Shown here: piece by piece, positions 46,535 to 57,059 of the stretch | Position numbering within the stretch: the stretch's first letter is position 1 | How the letters are laid out: every line of letters begins with the position of its first letter | NCBI GenBank assembly: GCA_035610365.1 | Contig: CM069432.1 | Location: 181,893,027 to 181,957,026, forward strand | Reading direction: 5' to 3' | DNA: 64,000 nt | Source of the DNA: Aquatica leii | Taxonomy: Eukaryota; Arthropoda; Insecta; Coleoptera; Lampyridae | Position numbers and translations under genes: made by a program | Notes under the pieces: generated by a model | Databases searched by the model: none | What the model was told of the DNA's origin: nothing | What the model saw: the letters and a program-made list of their open reading frames with translations, nothing else

Positions 46535-47975
46535 ATCCCTGTCTTGTAACGTCCCGTTAGAATTCATTACAATTAAAATTCAATTTTGCATTCGTTTATT
46601 TTCTGCAACTATTTGAATTTAAATTTATTCAGTTTGGCAACGTCGCGTCGTACTTCAAATCGACCGTGCAATCGATTCTTGTTGGTACTTCCGTTTGAGC
46701 CATCGTTAAGCATGCACGTAGTAAGTGTTGAAAAGAAGGCAATTTTATTAATAATGGCGTAAAAACGCATACAGCTAAATTTTTATTCTTTCCAACTAAT
46801 TGCTGTGATTTCACAATGTGACGCAATGCATTTAGACAAAGGAATTTATTCTTAAGGTCGTTGTATGTAAGTCAACGGCTTTTTTTAGTTACTGGAATTT
46901 TCCGTTATTGATCTTTTTTTCTTCATTGGATTTATATCTTTTGGTTTTATGCCTGTTGTTTTTGCTTTGCAATCTACATTCAGTTGATTCGTTATTTTGT
47001 TCTGGAAGAAGCTTATCTTTTGAACAAAAAATGTGCTATAAATAGAAGATCTCAGATAACGTCATATTATATTTGTGAGTCAACTGGAATTTATGCTACT
47101 ACTTATTACATTCTAAATTCAAATTAAAAATTGTGTTATCAAAAACTTTTCGGTATACATACTCCGGTACAAATTAAACGTTTATTACTTTTGAATTTGA
47201 TATCGATTAATAGTCAGTTATAAGATTTTTTAATGTTTTTATTTATCACCAATTTAAAGGTGATTGGTGCCCAAATATTGTTTTAATCCAAATAATGTTC
47301 ATTTTTTTCTTTAATGTAAATAGTTAGTGTAATATGTTATAATTGCAAATAAATTAAAAGAATTCACGCCTGTGTATTTTACTTTCATTCAAACTCACAC
47401 CCAGAGGTCTGTGTGGCTGCTGCCGTGGTAATAACAATTTTTGCTTTCAATAAATGTATATTTATATTTTTCATGTTTATTATTATTGTGTTTTTTTATT
47501 ACAATCTTTACGTAAATTTTAAACGTGCATAGTGGGATTTTATAGAAGAATAGTATATTAAAACACAAGTTACAGAATTAACGCGCTTCAATCACGAGAC
47601 CGGGTTTTATACACAAGCACAGTATAATTTTAATTTTAAAACATGGGGAAACTTTTGTATTTTATTGAATTGGCAACACTTACACTTTGAGATATTGAAT
47701 TTTATGTGTCAATATAAAATCTCATACGAAATGACCCCTTTATATCTTTATAAATGAATAAGTTTAAATTAATAAGACGTCTTCATTTTATATTAGCATC
47801 AACATTTGAATTTTAATTGTTAAGTTACAATAGTTTTGATTTCTTTTTTATGAACTCAGAAATACCAACTTTGAAAGAACTAACATTACTAAAATTCGTG
47901 TAAGAGTTTGCTAATTCTTACACGGATTTTAGTGTAAGAATTGTTAATTCTTATGTCGAAATAAAGAGAAGTAAT
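46535..47975. other. Non-coding block inside the Mutator-like gene
   Basis: Separates VLFCV from RVKNKSC of the transposase. It begins near TGTAACGTCCCGTTAG, which resembles an LTR start, but no matching end or target duplication was found. AATAGTATATTA occurs at 47549-47560, the same word as the YR hairpin ends. It may be an insertion or an intron. Confidence 0.4.
47888..47933 (+). repeat. Small perfect-like hairpin
   Basis: ACTAAAATTCGTGTAAGAG pairs with TTCTTACACGGATTTTAGT across an 8-nt loop, with two mismatches in 19 bp. It stands alone just upstream of the resumed Mutator-like coding. Confidence 0.6.
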
Positions 47976-48100
47976 TTATATGAGAGTAAAAAATAAATCA
48001 TGTGTGCAAAAAGAAAAAATGCAAACTGCAACCCTATAATTGTTAAAGGTTTTTTAACAAAGTATACAGATGTATAACTACAAATACGTTAAAATTATAG

Positions 48101-48304
48101 GTAATAAACCACAGAAAAATCGTCTCTGTTATAGTATTTTGTAAAATAAGTTAATAATATAAAAATTAACATTCAAATAAGTTATGTTATAAATTTATTC
48201 TAATTTTAATCACGAAACTTATCTTTTTTAATAAAAACGACTAGGTTCTCTATTCAAAAGCTCTATGATAAAAATATAAACTAATTTTTTTTCATTATTC
48301 TTAG
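48101..48304 (+). other. Intron in the Mutator-like/YqaJ gene
   Basis: Begins GTAATAAACC and ends TTATTCTTAG. Removing it joins AAAATTATAG to GTGATGGAGAC and restores KIIGDGDST in one frame. A second likely intron is 48988 to about 49037 (GTGAGTGTAC to ATACTAG). Confidence 0.55.
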
Positions 48305-49599
48305 GTGATGGAGACAGTACTGTGATATCAAAACTATGAACGATTCGTCTATATAATATTGATCAATCAATTAAAAAAATTTAATGTACAAACCACGTCT
48401 GTAGAAACTTTAATAACAAATTAAAAGAATTAGTAACTAACAAAACATATGATATAACATCCCGAAATTTACTTAAACAAAATTTGGAGAGATTTCGTAT
48501 TGCTGTATATTGCGCAATAAAAAAATCACAAAAAGCCAGTTCTTAAAAAAAAAGAAAGGGACTTTAAACGTAAATCATATATTTGGTGACCATGCCAATT
48601 TTCACAGTACCGGTGAAGGATGTTAAAACAAAAAAAATAATTAAAACAACTGGTTTATGAGATAAAATTTCAAAACTAGTTCGTAACCTTTTAATTAAAC
48701 GTTTAGACAGTTTAGTATATTATGTTACTAACAATCATGTTGAGCAATTTAACTTTATCGTACCGAAATTTGTAAGTGGTAAACGTTGCAATTTTATTCA
48801 ACGTGATTCGTATACGGTGCTAGATGCAAAGCTGCTTTGGCATTTTTCAACAAAAAATCACAATTTTATACAAATATTAATATAAATAATCAATTGACAA
48901 AATGTAAGACGCAAGACAGCATACCAAACATTATGAATAGAAATTTGAAAATTTACAAAAACACAAATCTCGAAGAATTTTGTCCAAGTGAGTGTACATT
49001 TAGTAATATTTATTAAATACAATTTTTAATATACTAGCAGGCATTAAAATCTACAAGACTTAATTTTGATTATGGGTTATTAGCAGTAAAGCTTGATTCA
49101 GATCCTGCAGAAATGAAAAAAAATATTTCTACAAAATTTAAACAATATTGAAAGTATTGAAATAACAACAACGGATCAGCCAAATAATACATTGTGGCAT
49201 GCTGAAAGCTTGAAAAGATTAACAGCATCAAATTTTGGTAAAGTTTGTAAATTTTGGTTTCAAAGCATTTAATAAGGTACCATTAAACAAAAAAAATTTT
49301 AATTAGGCAATATTTCAGCAGATGGTGATATTACTTTAAAGACTAATCATTTTACCAAGTCCAAGGACAGTTAAAAATAACAGATAGAAAGTATTGCATT
49401 TTTGTAATTTGGAGTCCCACGGAATAATTGTAATACAAATATGCAACAAAAATTTTTATATGGAAAAACTTCTTCCAGAATTAGTAGATCCTAGGTTTAA
49501 TAGAAATCTTTCAATCAGCAATAAATTTCCCGCTAAGTAAATCAGATATTTACATGTATAAGCATTTCTTCTTTTGTTTTCAGTTAGTTGTTAACTATA

Positions 49600-49615
49600 T
49601 TTTTTCTATTTCGCG
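49600..49615 (+). repeat. YR unit 2 left 16-bp inverted repeat
   Basis: TTTTTTCTATTTCGCG, the exact reverse complement of 53163-53178. Confidence 0.8.
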
Positions 49616-49632
49616 ACGGTTATAGCCTTATA

Positions 49633-49673
49633 TCCGTACTGTAAACGATACGGAAAGAGACTCTCTTTCCGTA
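49633..49673 (+). repeat. Sub-terminal hairpin of YR unit 2
   Basis: TACGGAAAGAG (49649-49659) and CTCTTTCCGTA (49663-49673) are a perfect 11-bp stem with a 3-nt loop. CCGTA at 49633-49637 offers an alternative pairing with TACGG. AACGATAC just before it also occurs in the same sub-terminal position of YR unit 1 (16313-16340 area). Confidence 0.75.
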
Positions 49674-50329
49674 CTGCTGTAGTGATTAAATAAATTTAAG
49701 TTTGCAATACTGTAAACCATAACCTAACTAAATATATTACAGCTGTATTTTCTGATGAATGAAAGTTATTTTGCTTTAAATTATAGTTAATTTCGATATT
49801 TAAAGGATAGTTTATAGAGTAGAACAAAATTAACGAACTTTTAATAAACTCTTATGCATTATTATCAATTGTACAGTTATTATAAATTTTGATTGTAACA
49901 GTACAATTATCACCAATAGAAATAGGTAAGCCAGGAAGTGTTTTGATAGTTTTTTGTGCTTTCTGATTCAGATTGTACCTCTACAACATTAAATGTTTCT
50001 TTTGCTTCAGTACTATCAATGCTACTGCTATTCCCACTTTCACAATCGGTTGAAGTTGAAGGTTTGACAACCGTAGATGTTGCGAAATGATGTGAAAGCT
50101 TTTGTGCAACTTTGAACTTCTTCGTTATTGTAGCATCGATATAGCCCTCAGCAACTGCTGACGATTTCCAACCTCCATGTTTTTTTATTGTTATTAAATC
50201 TCCACCACGGTTTGCTAATTCGGAGACTGAGCTACGTCGAAAACAGTGACCTGTATAATCCTCGGGATTGGATAAATTCAAATATGTACGAATGCTTTTT
50301 GGCATTTGTCCTATTTTATTTATTCCTAT

Positions 50330-52225
50330 TGTTACATGCCAAAATTAACACAAAATTACTGCCTGAAATGTAGTAACATAAACGGGGTTGTGCCACTAGC
50401 TCAATGGAGAAGGGGGTGGGTCGTAATTTAAAATTCCGTGAAAAATTGGAAACGCGATCGACGTAAAATAGAACTAGAACGGTGAAATAGTCAAAAATCG
50501 GTAAGGGCGCCAATCAAGAATTTATAAGGGTAGCTTCCGAACCCCTGATTATCCGAAAGCTCATCTGGTTGGTTACAACCCCAGAACTTACCTTGAGTTG
50601 TAACTAATCTGAAATACACTTAAAACAACAATTTACGTATGCGGCGGCTAAATGAATAAAAGCTCTTTACATTTAACAATTTAACATTTATTGATTGAAT
50701 ATTAAACAACAAAAAAAAATAATAATGAGTAAACAAATTTTAATAAAATAAAAATTAATAATCTTAAGCAAAACCAAACAAAAATGAACAATCTACACAC
50801 AAAACATTAAATTAAAATTTATAAAAAGAAAATGCTACTATAATAGCGTTAACTCGACGTTTTCAACTAAAACATAACGCAAATAAATTTCAAGGCCTTG
50901 TCCGCATATGAAATTAAACAATTCAAATAACTAAGAACAATACAGGTTATAAAATATATGTCCGAACTTTAATTCGAACTAAACAAAATATAGTTTATAA
51001 GTCGTTACATTATCATATAATCGGGAACACGATTTACTTCTCAAACGCACCAAAACAAAGTTAAATTATTTTAACTTCACGCAGACACTTTAAGTGTTCA
51101 TTAAAATAATTAAATTTAACGTTAGTCGTAATTCAATTGGCTCAAATTCAAAGCTTTTACTGCATTTTAATCGCGGGTCACTACACGATAATAACCAAAA
51201 TCGATAAATACCTTTTTACTTAATTGGAGATACCAGATAAGCTGCGGATCACAGTGGTTTTCAAAAGCTACAACCTCAGATGGACTTCGGCTGCTCCCCA
51301 AAAGTATCGTAGTCGAATGTGGGATCCGTAGAACCCCCAAACAATAGGTCACCAGCGGAAGGTTTATTTCACAATTTAAACCGCACAATAGCGAAGAAAA
51401 GGGATTTTTCCACTCAACACATCGAAACTTAATCCCTCAAGCGTGATTGTTTATTTTTGGATACCGTGACGTCTATATAAACCGTACATTACGAAATTTG
51501 AAAGTTAACCCTTTCATCACCACACTTAATTTTCACGGTACCAATTTACTTCCGCGGTAAGGCATAACGATAGGGCAAAGTACCCCACTCACTCTACTAC
51601 ATCTCACGGTCCCCGGTATTTCTTATTGCTACCAACGAACGAGTGATCATCATCCTCCAAAACAAAAAGTATCCCTACTTAACTAATTGCATGTGCGCAG
51701 TAAAATCGTGGTAAAAGAACGAACATTAAACAATCGAAAAAAACAAAGATGAAAATTATAATTAGTCGCGTGCATCTTGGCACGTAGACCTTGACAATAT
51801 TTCCCATCAAAATTGCTAAGACTCGCATTTTTGCAGGTGGCTCAAGATAGCGCTTAATCAAATAGGACTCAGCCTAAACAAAGTGTAATTACCAAGAAAA
51901 ATGGATCAACTTACATTCCAAAAGGAAGTCGTAAATTATATAGAATTGTTATTTTACGAAGATAACTAAGTAAAGTACTAAATCAAAAACAAAACCACGG
52001 ATCTTTATGCATTCAAAAGAAAATACCAGTAATGAATGTAAAATAACTTGAAATACCAATAACTTAAATCACACGCAATATAAATAACGAGCACTTGATG
52101 CCAATACCGTATCAAACGACGAAAACAAAACCAAACAACAAAAAAAAACGAAAACTCATACAGCAGAATCGATTTACGGGGTGTAACATAAAAAAATAAT
52201 GGCTGAATTATAAACGCAGGTTACA
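50330..52225. mobile_element. Solo-LTR-like insertion (1,896 bp) in YR2
   Basis: The block begins TGTTACATGCC and ends CAGGTTACA, so it has TG...CA ends with a short inverted TGTTAC/GTTACA. It is flanked by CTAT on both sides (50326-50329, 52226-52229). Removing the block and one CTAT restores the recombinase frame exactly (CCA-ATA-GGA), which proves an insertion. It has no coding frame of interest. A long solo LTR of a Gypsy- or Bel/Pao-type element is the simplest reading; orientation is unclear. Confidence 0.65.
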
Positions 52226-52484
52226 CTATTGGTAAAATGCTACATTTTCCTTCACGATATGTAAGAAAATACCGATCGTGTGGTGTATGTGCAGGTCGAA
52301 GCTGATATTTTTTTATTAAATTTATCCAAGTAAGTTCAGTTATGACAAATACTCGTGGGACATTATTTTTAGTTTTAGGAATAGATACTATGATTGAATC
52401 CATCTTAAACTCAATGTCCTTAATACTTAACAACATTAGCTCTTCACGTCTGCAAGCACCTGAGTATCTTATAATTAAGGCATT

Positions 52485-52613
52485 CTGAAAAGTAAAAACA
52501 TGTTGTACATATCAATGAAGTTAAACCAGTTTTTATTAAATTTTAGGTACTTAAACTGTCACTAATAAAGCGTACTGCATAAACTGTGTACTTTAATACA
52601 TGTATGTACTTAC
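52485..52613 (-). other. Intron of YR2 (129 nt)
   Basis: On the minus strand GTAAGTACAT opens and TTTTTACTTTTCAG closes it, with a strong polypyrimidine tract. It joins RYLAMK to NALIIRYSGA in phase 0, the same site as the 48-nt intron of YR1. Confidence 0.8.
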
Positions 52614-53162
52614 TTTCATTGCAAGATAACGATCATCATTGGCTTCAACAAGAAACTTTTCAATATGTTTGAATTCCAGAACTTTAGATTTTTTTAGGCA
52701 CATAATTTTTAGAAATTCTTTTCAAAAAAACAGTCACTTTTAGAAATTCAGAAATGTCAATATTTTTGTTTATGTTAAGACACCTTTTCAACATGGAATA
52801 ATTGGACCACATAGTTGAAGACTTTTTCAATTGCGTCATATTTTGAAAATACGCCAATACCACATTTTCTGTAATTGAATTTACATTGTTTTGATCGCAC
52901 CAAGTTGTAAAGTTTTTATATTCTTTTTCATATTTTGCACGGGATTTCGTTGGCAACAAGTTATCTAAAGCTTTATTAGCTAGTTCTTTTACGTCAGGCG
53001 GAGTACAACTTAGAGATTCCATTTTTACAACTTTTTATTAAATTCAGAAATAATTAAAAATTTCAAATTTGAATTGTCAAATGCCACAATTACCAACATA
53101 AATAAAAAAAAAATCACAAACAATTAAGATCTTTATTTATTAAAAATTTTAGAGTAAATGCA

Positions 53163-53178
53163 CGCGAAATAGAAAAAA
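53163..53178 (-). repeat. YR unit 2 right 16-bp inverted repeat
   Basis: CGCGAAATAGAAAAAA, the exact complement of 49600-49615, 140 bp upstream of the YR2 ATG. Its A run overlaps the first bases of the hairpin. Confidence 0.8.
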
Positions 53179-53314
53179 TAGTATGAAAAACACATGTCAC
53201 AACTTCTTTTTGCCGCACTCGACCATTTGCAGACCTCCTTTCAGTCGGTCTGCAAACCTGGTCTTCGTGCGGCAAAAAGTCTCATTGTGACATTTGTTTT
53301 TCAATATACTATTA
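53177..53314 (+). repeat. YR unit 2 end hairpin
   Basis: Arms of about 60 bp: AATAGTATGAAAAACA..ATGTCACAA..CTTTTTGCCGCAC..TTTGCAGACC pairs with GGTCTGCAAA..GTGCGGCAAAAAG..TTGTGACAT..AATATACTATT, leaving an 11-nt loop (53236-53246). There are only a few bulges. Ends match those of the hairpin at 23029-23135; the stem does not. Confidence 0.85.
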
Positions 53315-56300
53315 TGCTCGGAATAATATTTTTAAACAACCTGTTTAAGTTAAAATTATCGATAAATACTAAGTACATATATACGAATTTAAGAACAACT
53401 TGTACATTTATTTTAATTCTTTCGTGATACTTTTTTTACAGCTTGATTACAAAATCAAACAATATGAATAAAAAGCGAACGGTGTTAAGGTTGTGCTGAT
53501 ACAATTCTTCGTTTAAACGAAGTAACATTTATGTATGGGTACATAAGTAATAATAATAAGAATACAGAAGAAAAGAATCAGACAAACAGCGTTGCACATA
53601 ATAAACAAACTGGAATGATTCAACGTTTAACAAGACACTTGCTGTTTCATTGTTAAATTAAGAAAATAATGAATAAAAGTTTTTTCGAAAACTGTGATCT
53701 GAAGTATTCATAAACAACGCCATAAAAGTTTCGGACTTTTCAATCGATAAAAATTGGAGGCTGTTTTCAATTTGTCGGAATATATTTTTTTAATGTATGT
53801 TCAGCGATCATTCTTTACCACGTTGACCGATTTCGATGTCTTTTTTTATTAAAAAGCGAGTAACTTAGGAGTGGTCCTCAAATTTACATTGACTTGAATA
53901 CGCTTGAATGATGTACATCTTCAAGGTTTTCAGTGACTACAACTAATATAGCTTGTTGAGGTTGAAACCGAAGTGGCTCAGGCAATTCGATAAATCTTTA
54001 AGGGAAGAGAAAAACTTGTCGATGCCTTATACGACATTGGCGTAGGATTAGATTTAATTCTTTACATTAACTTTGACAGTTATATTTAAGTCAAGTGTGA
54101 TTGACATCGACTTCAAAAAGTAATTTCTTGTAAACAAATTATTTAAATTTTGATTGAATTTTATTTGATTGATTAATTTTTTTGAAGTCGATCCTTTTGT
54201 TAAAATTTAAAAAAAAATTAATATGACGTTTAATGTCGTCCATTAAAAAACAAAAAAATATTAAAATCCGGTTTGTTTTGGCCGATTAATTACACTTAAG
54301 TGTTAAGCCACTGTAATATTTCGTTTTTCTGTTGTTTCCTTCAATCAAACCTGAAAATATTAGTGAAAATAATATTTATCGTCTCTAGGGCGCCTACACT
54401 CATGACAACACGATTTTTATAGTTTTTCACAATCTAGACACTTTTGATTAACATTATGCAGTTTGACGTTTGTCAGTTTAAATCAAACCTGGCAACAAAA
54501 ACATAAAAAACCAATAAAATCTAATTGCGATTTTGTAAATTTTGCAATAAAAAATTTGTTTATGAATTGGTTAATAATAGCATTTGTCAAAAACAAAAGC
54601 CTAGAAATCGCTATAATAAATAAACACGTAAATTGTTACTAATTTAAGTCTTGTTGAGGGGATTCATTGTTATTGGTGAACTGGTAATTTGAATAATTCT
54701 AATTTAAGTCTGTTATAAAATCTTCCTTATATTAATAACATTTAAAATATGTTGTTTTTCATATTTTTTTTTATTCTAGGTGAAAAACAGGTGTGTGTCA
54801 CACATTCATAAATTAAGCATTAGCAGCTTTAGCTATCATTTTATGATTTTGTGTATGTAGCTGTTTCGTAAGTCAACTTTGCTTTGGAGTTTTTGAACAA
54901 GGTAAAATTCGCATCGGAAACCGTTTTTCAAATAATTTTATATACATATCTACATATATATTTTTTCCACGGCCACTGCAAAATGTAATTTTTCTGAAAC
55001 CATATATAATAACAGAAACTAAGCATTCTTACTTTTGAAACAAAATATTTATATTTCAATAGTTGCACTAATTTGTATGTATATTTACTATATTGTTACG
55101 TTGTATTTATAAGCATACAAATACAGTGAAACCTGTAAATCAGACCACCTATATAAACCGTCCTATTGCTTATATTGACCACTTTTCAGACAGTCCCTTC
55201 AAGAAAATAATGAAATCAATGTAATTTGTATTGCATAAATTGGCCACCTTTTATGATCGTTTTTTTGTGATCATTGATCACTGTTACTGCAAATACTTTA
55301 AGTAAAAATGTTTGTGTAGTCTGACCAAGGTTTCAAGGCAGAAAACACATTGTGAACATATCGATTTTTATTACCATTTAGGTACCTGCTTTTCTTAAAA
55401 CGAAAGATTAAACCGGTATATTGTATCATTGATTATATAGGAGAATTGGGTGCTAAATTTTAAAACTACAATTTTTTCTAGTAGATGTTGCCACTATTGA
55501 TAATTTTAAAATAATTAGCAAGCAGTACAACCGAAGGTGATTAAGTTAGTTACTGCTTTGTCTTCTTTAACGTGGTGTTTGACCTTGATTCGCGTATTTA
55601 CTATATCTTGAAGTCGAAATGGCGTAAACGTGTTTAAAGTATAAACTTTGTTAAGTCTATGAAACTATATCATCTTAGATAAAAACAATTGCTTACGTAT
55701 GGACTGCAACCCTGCATTACCTTTTGTTATCTAAACAATTAAATTATTCTATATTCAATATTCTTTTACTGTAGTGCAAGGTTAAAGCCATTTGTTTTTA
55801 TTTCTGAAAAATTAATTATATATACACCCACTTTTGGTTTTTTTATCAGAACCATTTTTTGATAAAACCGAGATAATATGAAAAACCAGCTACATACCAA
55901 CTTTCAAGTTACTACGACTTTTTGTTCAAAAGTTATCGTGGGTACATCGTTATACACAGACACACACACACACAGACATCCAAACAATTTTTGTCAAAAA
56001 TACATTTTTATGATTCAGGACACCTTGAAACGCAAAATTATACAAAACAAATTTTAAAAAAAATTGCAATCGCTATACTTTCCTTATAGGAATGTAAAAA
56101 TGGTATGATTTTTGCGATACTATCCACATCTATGTTTAAACTAGAACTATTTTTTTTCGAATTATAGAAATCTATACAATACTACTGCAGTGTCATCTCA
56201 AAATTACATTAATTAACGAAAATATATAGATTTAAGTTTTGCAAAGAAAACAATTATTTCAATTTAAAATACAATTTATTTATGTAAACATTGTTAACAA

Positions 56301-57059
56301 AATCAGAATAATAAGATAAAAAAATATATACACTGCAGAATTGTTTTCATTAATTGGTTGTTACAGTTAGTTATTTTAACAAACATCATTCGCACAACGA
56401 CAAAAAGACTAAATATAGTTATGAACAATGTGCAATATTTATTTAAATAACTAGTTTTGGATAATACGTAGTTTCAATTAAAAAAATCGATGTTTCTTAT
56501 TAATCAAATGGTTTCTATCTAAACGTATAATTTGATTAGTAATTTATTTCAACTAAAGTTTTCTATTATTTAGTAAAAATAGTATTTATTTATTGAATAA
56601 GTGATTCTGGAGTGAAATTTCCCATTGATTAAAAAGAAATTTTATTCATGGTTATTATATTTTAAATTACATTGATAATTTAAAAATAATAATAATACAG
56701 AAAAAGGCAATTCATAATATTCATAAAATACGCTAATAATTACATTCATCTCAAGGAGGGCAAGGACGGATATGAAATGGATAGGTATTTGTCAATTATA
56801 GGATGAGGGCGTAGGTTTATTTACAAGTTTGCAAAAGTAGTGGTAAAGGGTTAGGTGATAAAAAAACGGTATTTGGTTTCAAATAAATTGTAATGCAGGT
56901 CATAGAGATTATTTAAGTGAGATAGAAGAACTAATTTGGTGAAAAATCAAAGGACTTTGTAATATTGGAGAATATGAAAAAACGGTCACTATGAACTTGA
57001 TCAATAAAATAGGATTTCAGATAAGCGAGAAATGAACCGTAAGTTTGTACACAATTAAA
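53315..57059. other. AT-rich region without recognised genes
   Basis: No coding frame of interest. A short CA repeat (about 55957-55977) sits in a stretch (55900-56100) that looks like a common insect interspersed repeat, but I cannot name it. Confidence 0.55.
55121..55340. mobile_element. Possible pogo/Tigger-like MITE
   Basis: The left end ACAGTGAAACCT..TCAGACCAC and right end CTGACCAAGGTTTCA are imperfect inverted repeats about 215 bp apart. CAGTGAAACCT-type ends are seen in pogo-like elements. No target duplication is certain, so this is tentative. Confidence 0.3.

Larger units (their letters stand above)
45911..49540 (+). pseudogene. Mutator-like transposase joined to a YqaJ-type nuclease domain, decayed
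   Basis: Plus-strand pieces in order: MSKCKCCQLNKEFP (45911), a Cys-rich start; SSRTYYDITKTY (46280-46315) and NAVHEMRDVPETEKAEAIAR; KRSYQSNYTSLSELV (about 46453-46495), matching the DxxWSKRSY region of Mutator-like DDE domains. A 1.4-kb non-coding block follows. Then RVKNKSCVQKEKMQ (47980), an apparent intron (48101-48304) joining KIIG to DGDST, KLKELVTNKTYD, and VEQFNFIVPKFVSGKRCNF (about 48735-48795). From 49060: NFDYGLLAVKLDSDPAEMKK, LKRLTASNFGKVCKFW (49210-49255) and YQVQGQLKITDRKYCIF (49356-49405). The TASNFG and QxxGQL motifs fit the YqaJ/lambda-exonuclease fold. Several stops and shifts; not functional. I recall this domain pair in insect multicopy genes, but could not search. Confidence 0.55.
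49852..53022 (-). pseudogene. YR2: Crypton-like tyrosine recombinase, one intron, interrupted
   Basis: Exon 1 (53022-52614) starts MESLSCTPPDVKELANKALD. A 1-nt frameshift in a T run near 52690 separates KNYVPKK from KVLEFKHIEKFLVEAN. The intron at 52485-52613 is at the same phase-0 position as in YR1. Exon 2 begins NALIIRYSGACRREEL (first catalytic R) and continues SIPKTKNNVPRVFVIT and YFLTYREGKC. It is then cut by the solo LTR at 50330-52225. Beyond it come GINKIGQMPKSIRTY, DYTGHCFRRSSVSELANRGG (HxxR), IKKHGGWKSS and AEGYIDA (Tyr nucleophile). A frameshift near 49930 hides the conserved C-terminus DNCTVTIKIYNNCTI. All catalytic residues survive, but the insertion and two shifts abolish function. 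Confidence 0.75.
49600..53314 (-). mobile_element. YR unit 2: tyrosine-recombinase mobile unit, split by a solo-LTR-like insertion
   Basis: Same plan as YR unit 1: left 16-bp inverted repeat 49600-49615, minus-strand recombinase gene 49852-53022, exact right repeat 53163-53178, and a long hairpin 53177-53314. Without the 1,896-bp insertion and its 4-bp duplication the repeat-to-repeat length is 1,679 bp. Gene-to-repeat spacings (236 bp after the stop, 140 bp before the ATG) are close to those of unit 1 (216 and 149). The left end abuts the decayed Mutator-like/YqaJ gene. The inverted repeats of the two units differ in sequence beyond a shared T run. Confidence 0.7.

Noticed and set aside
46552-47440. 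LTR beginning TGTAACGTCCCG inside the Mutator-like gene
   Set aside because: No matching CA end with a target duplication was found.
50385-50470. tRNA-like A box (TAGCTCAATGG) suggesting a tRNA or SINE head
   Set aside because: No convincing B box at the right spacing and no cloverleaf; it lies inside the solo-LTR-like insertion.
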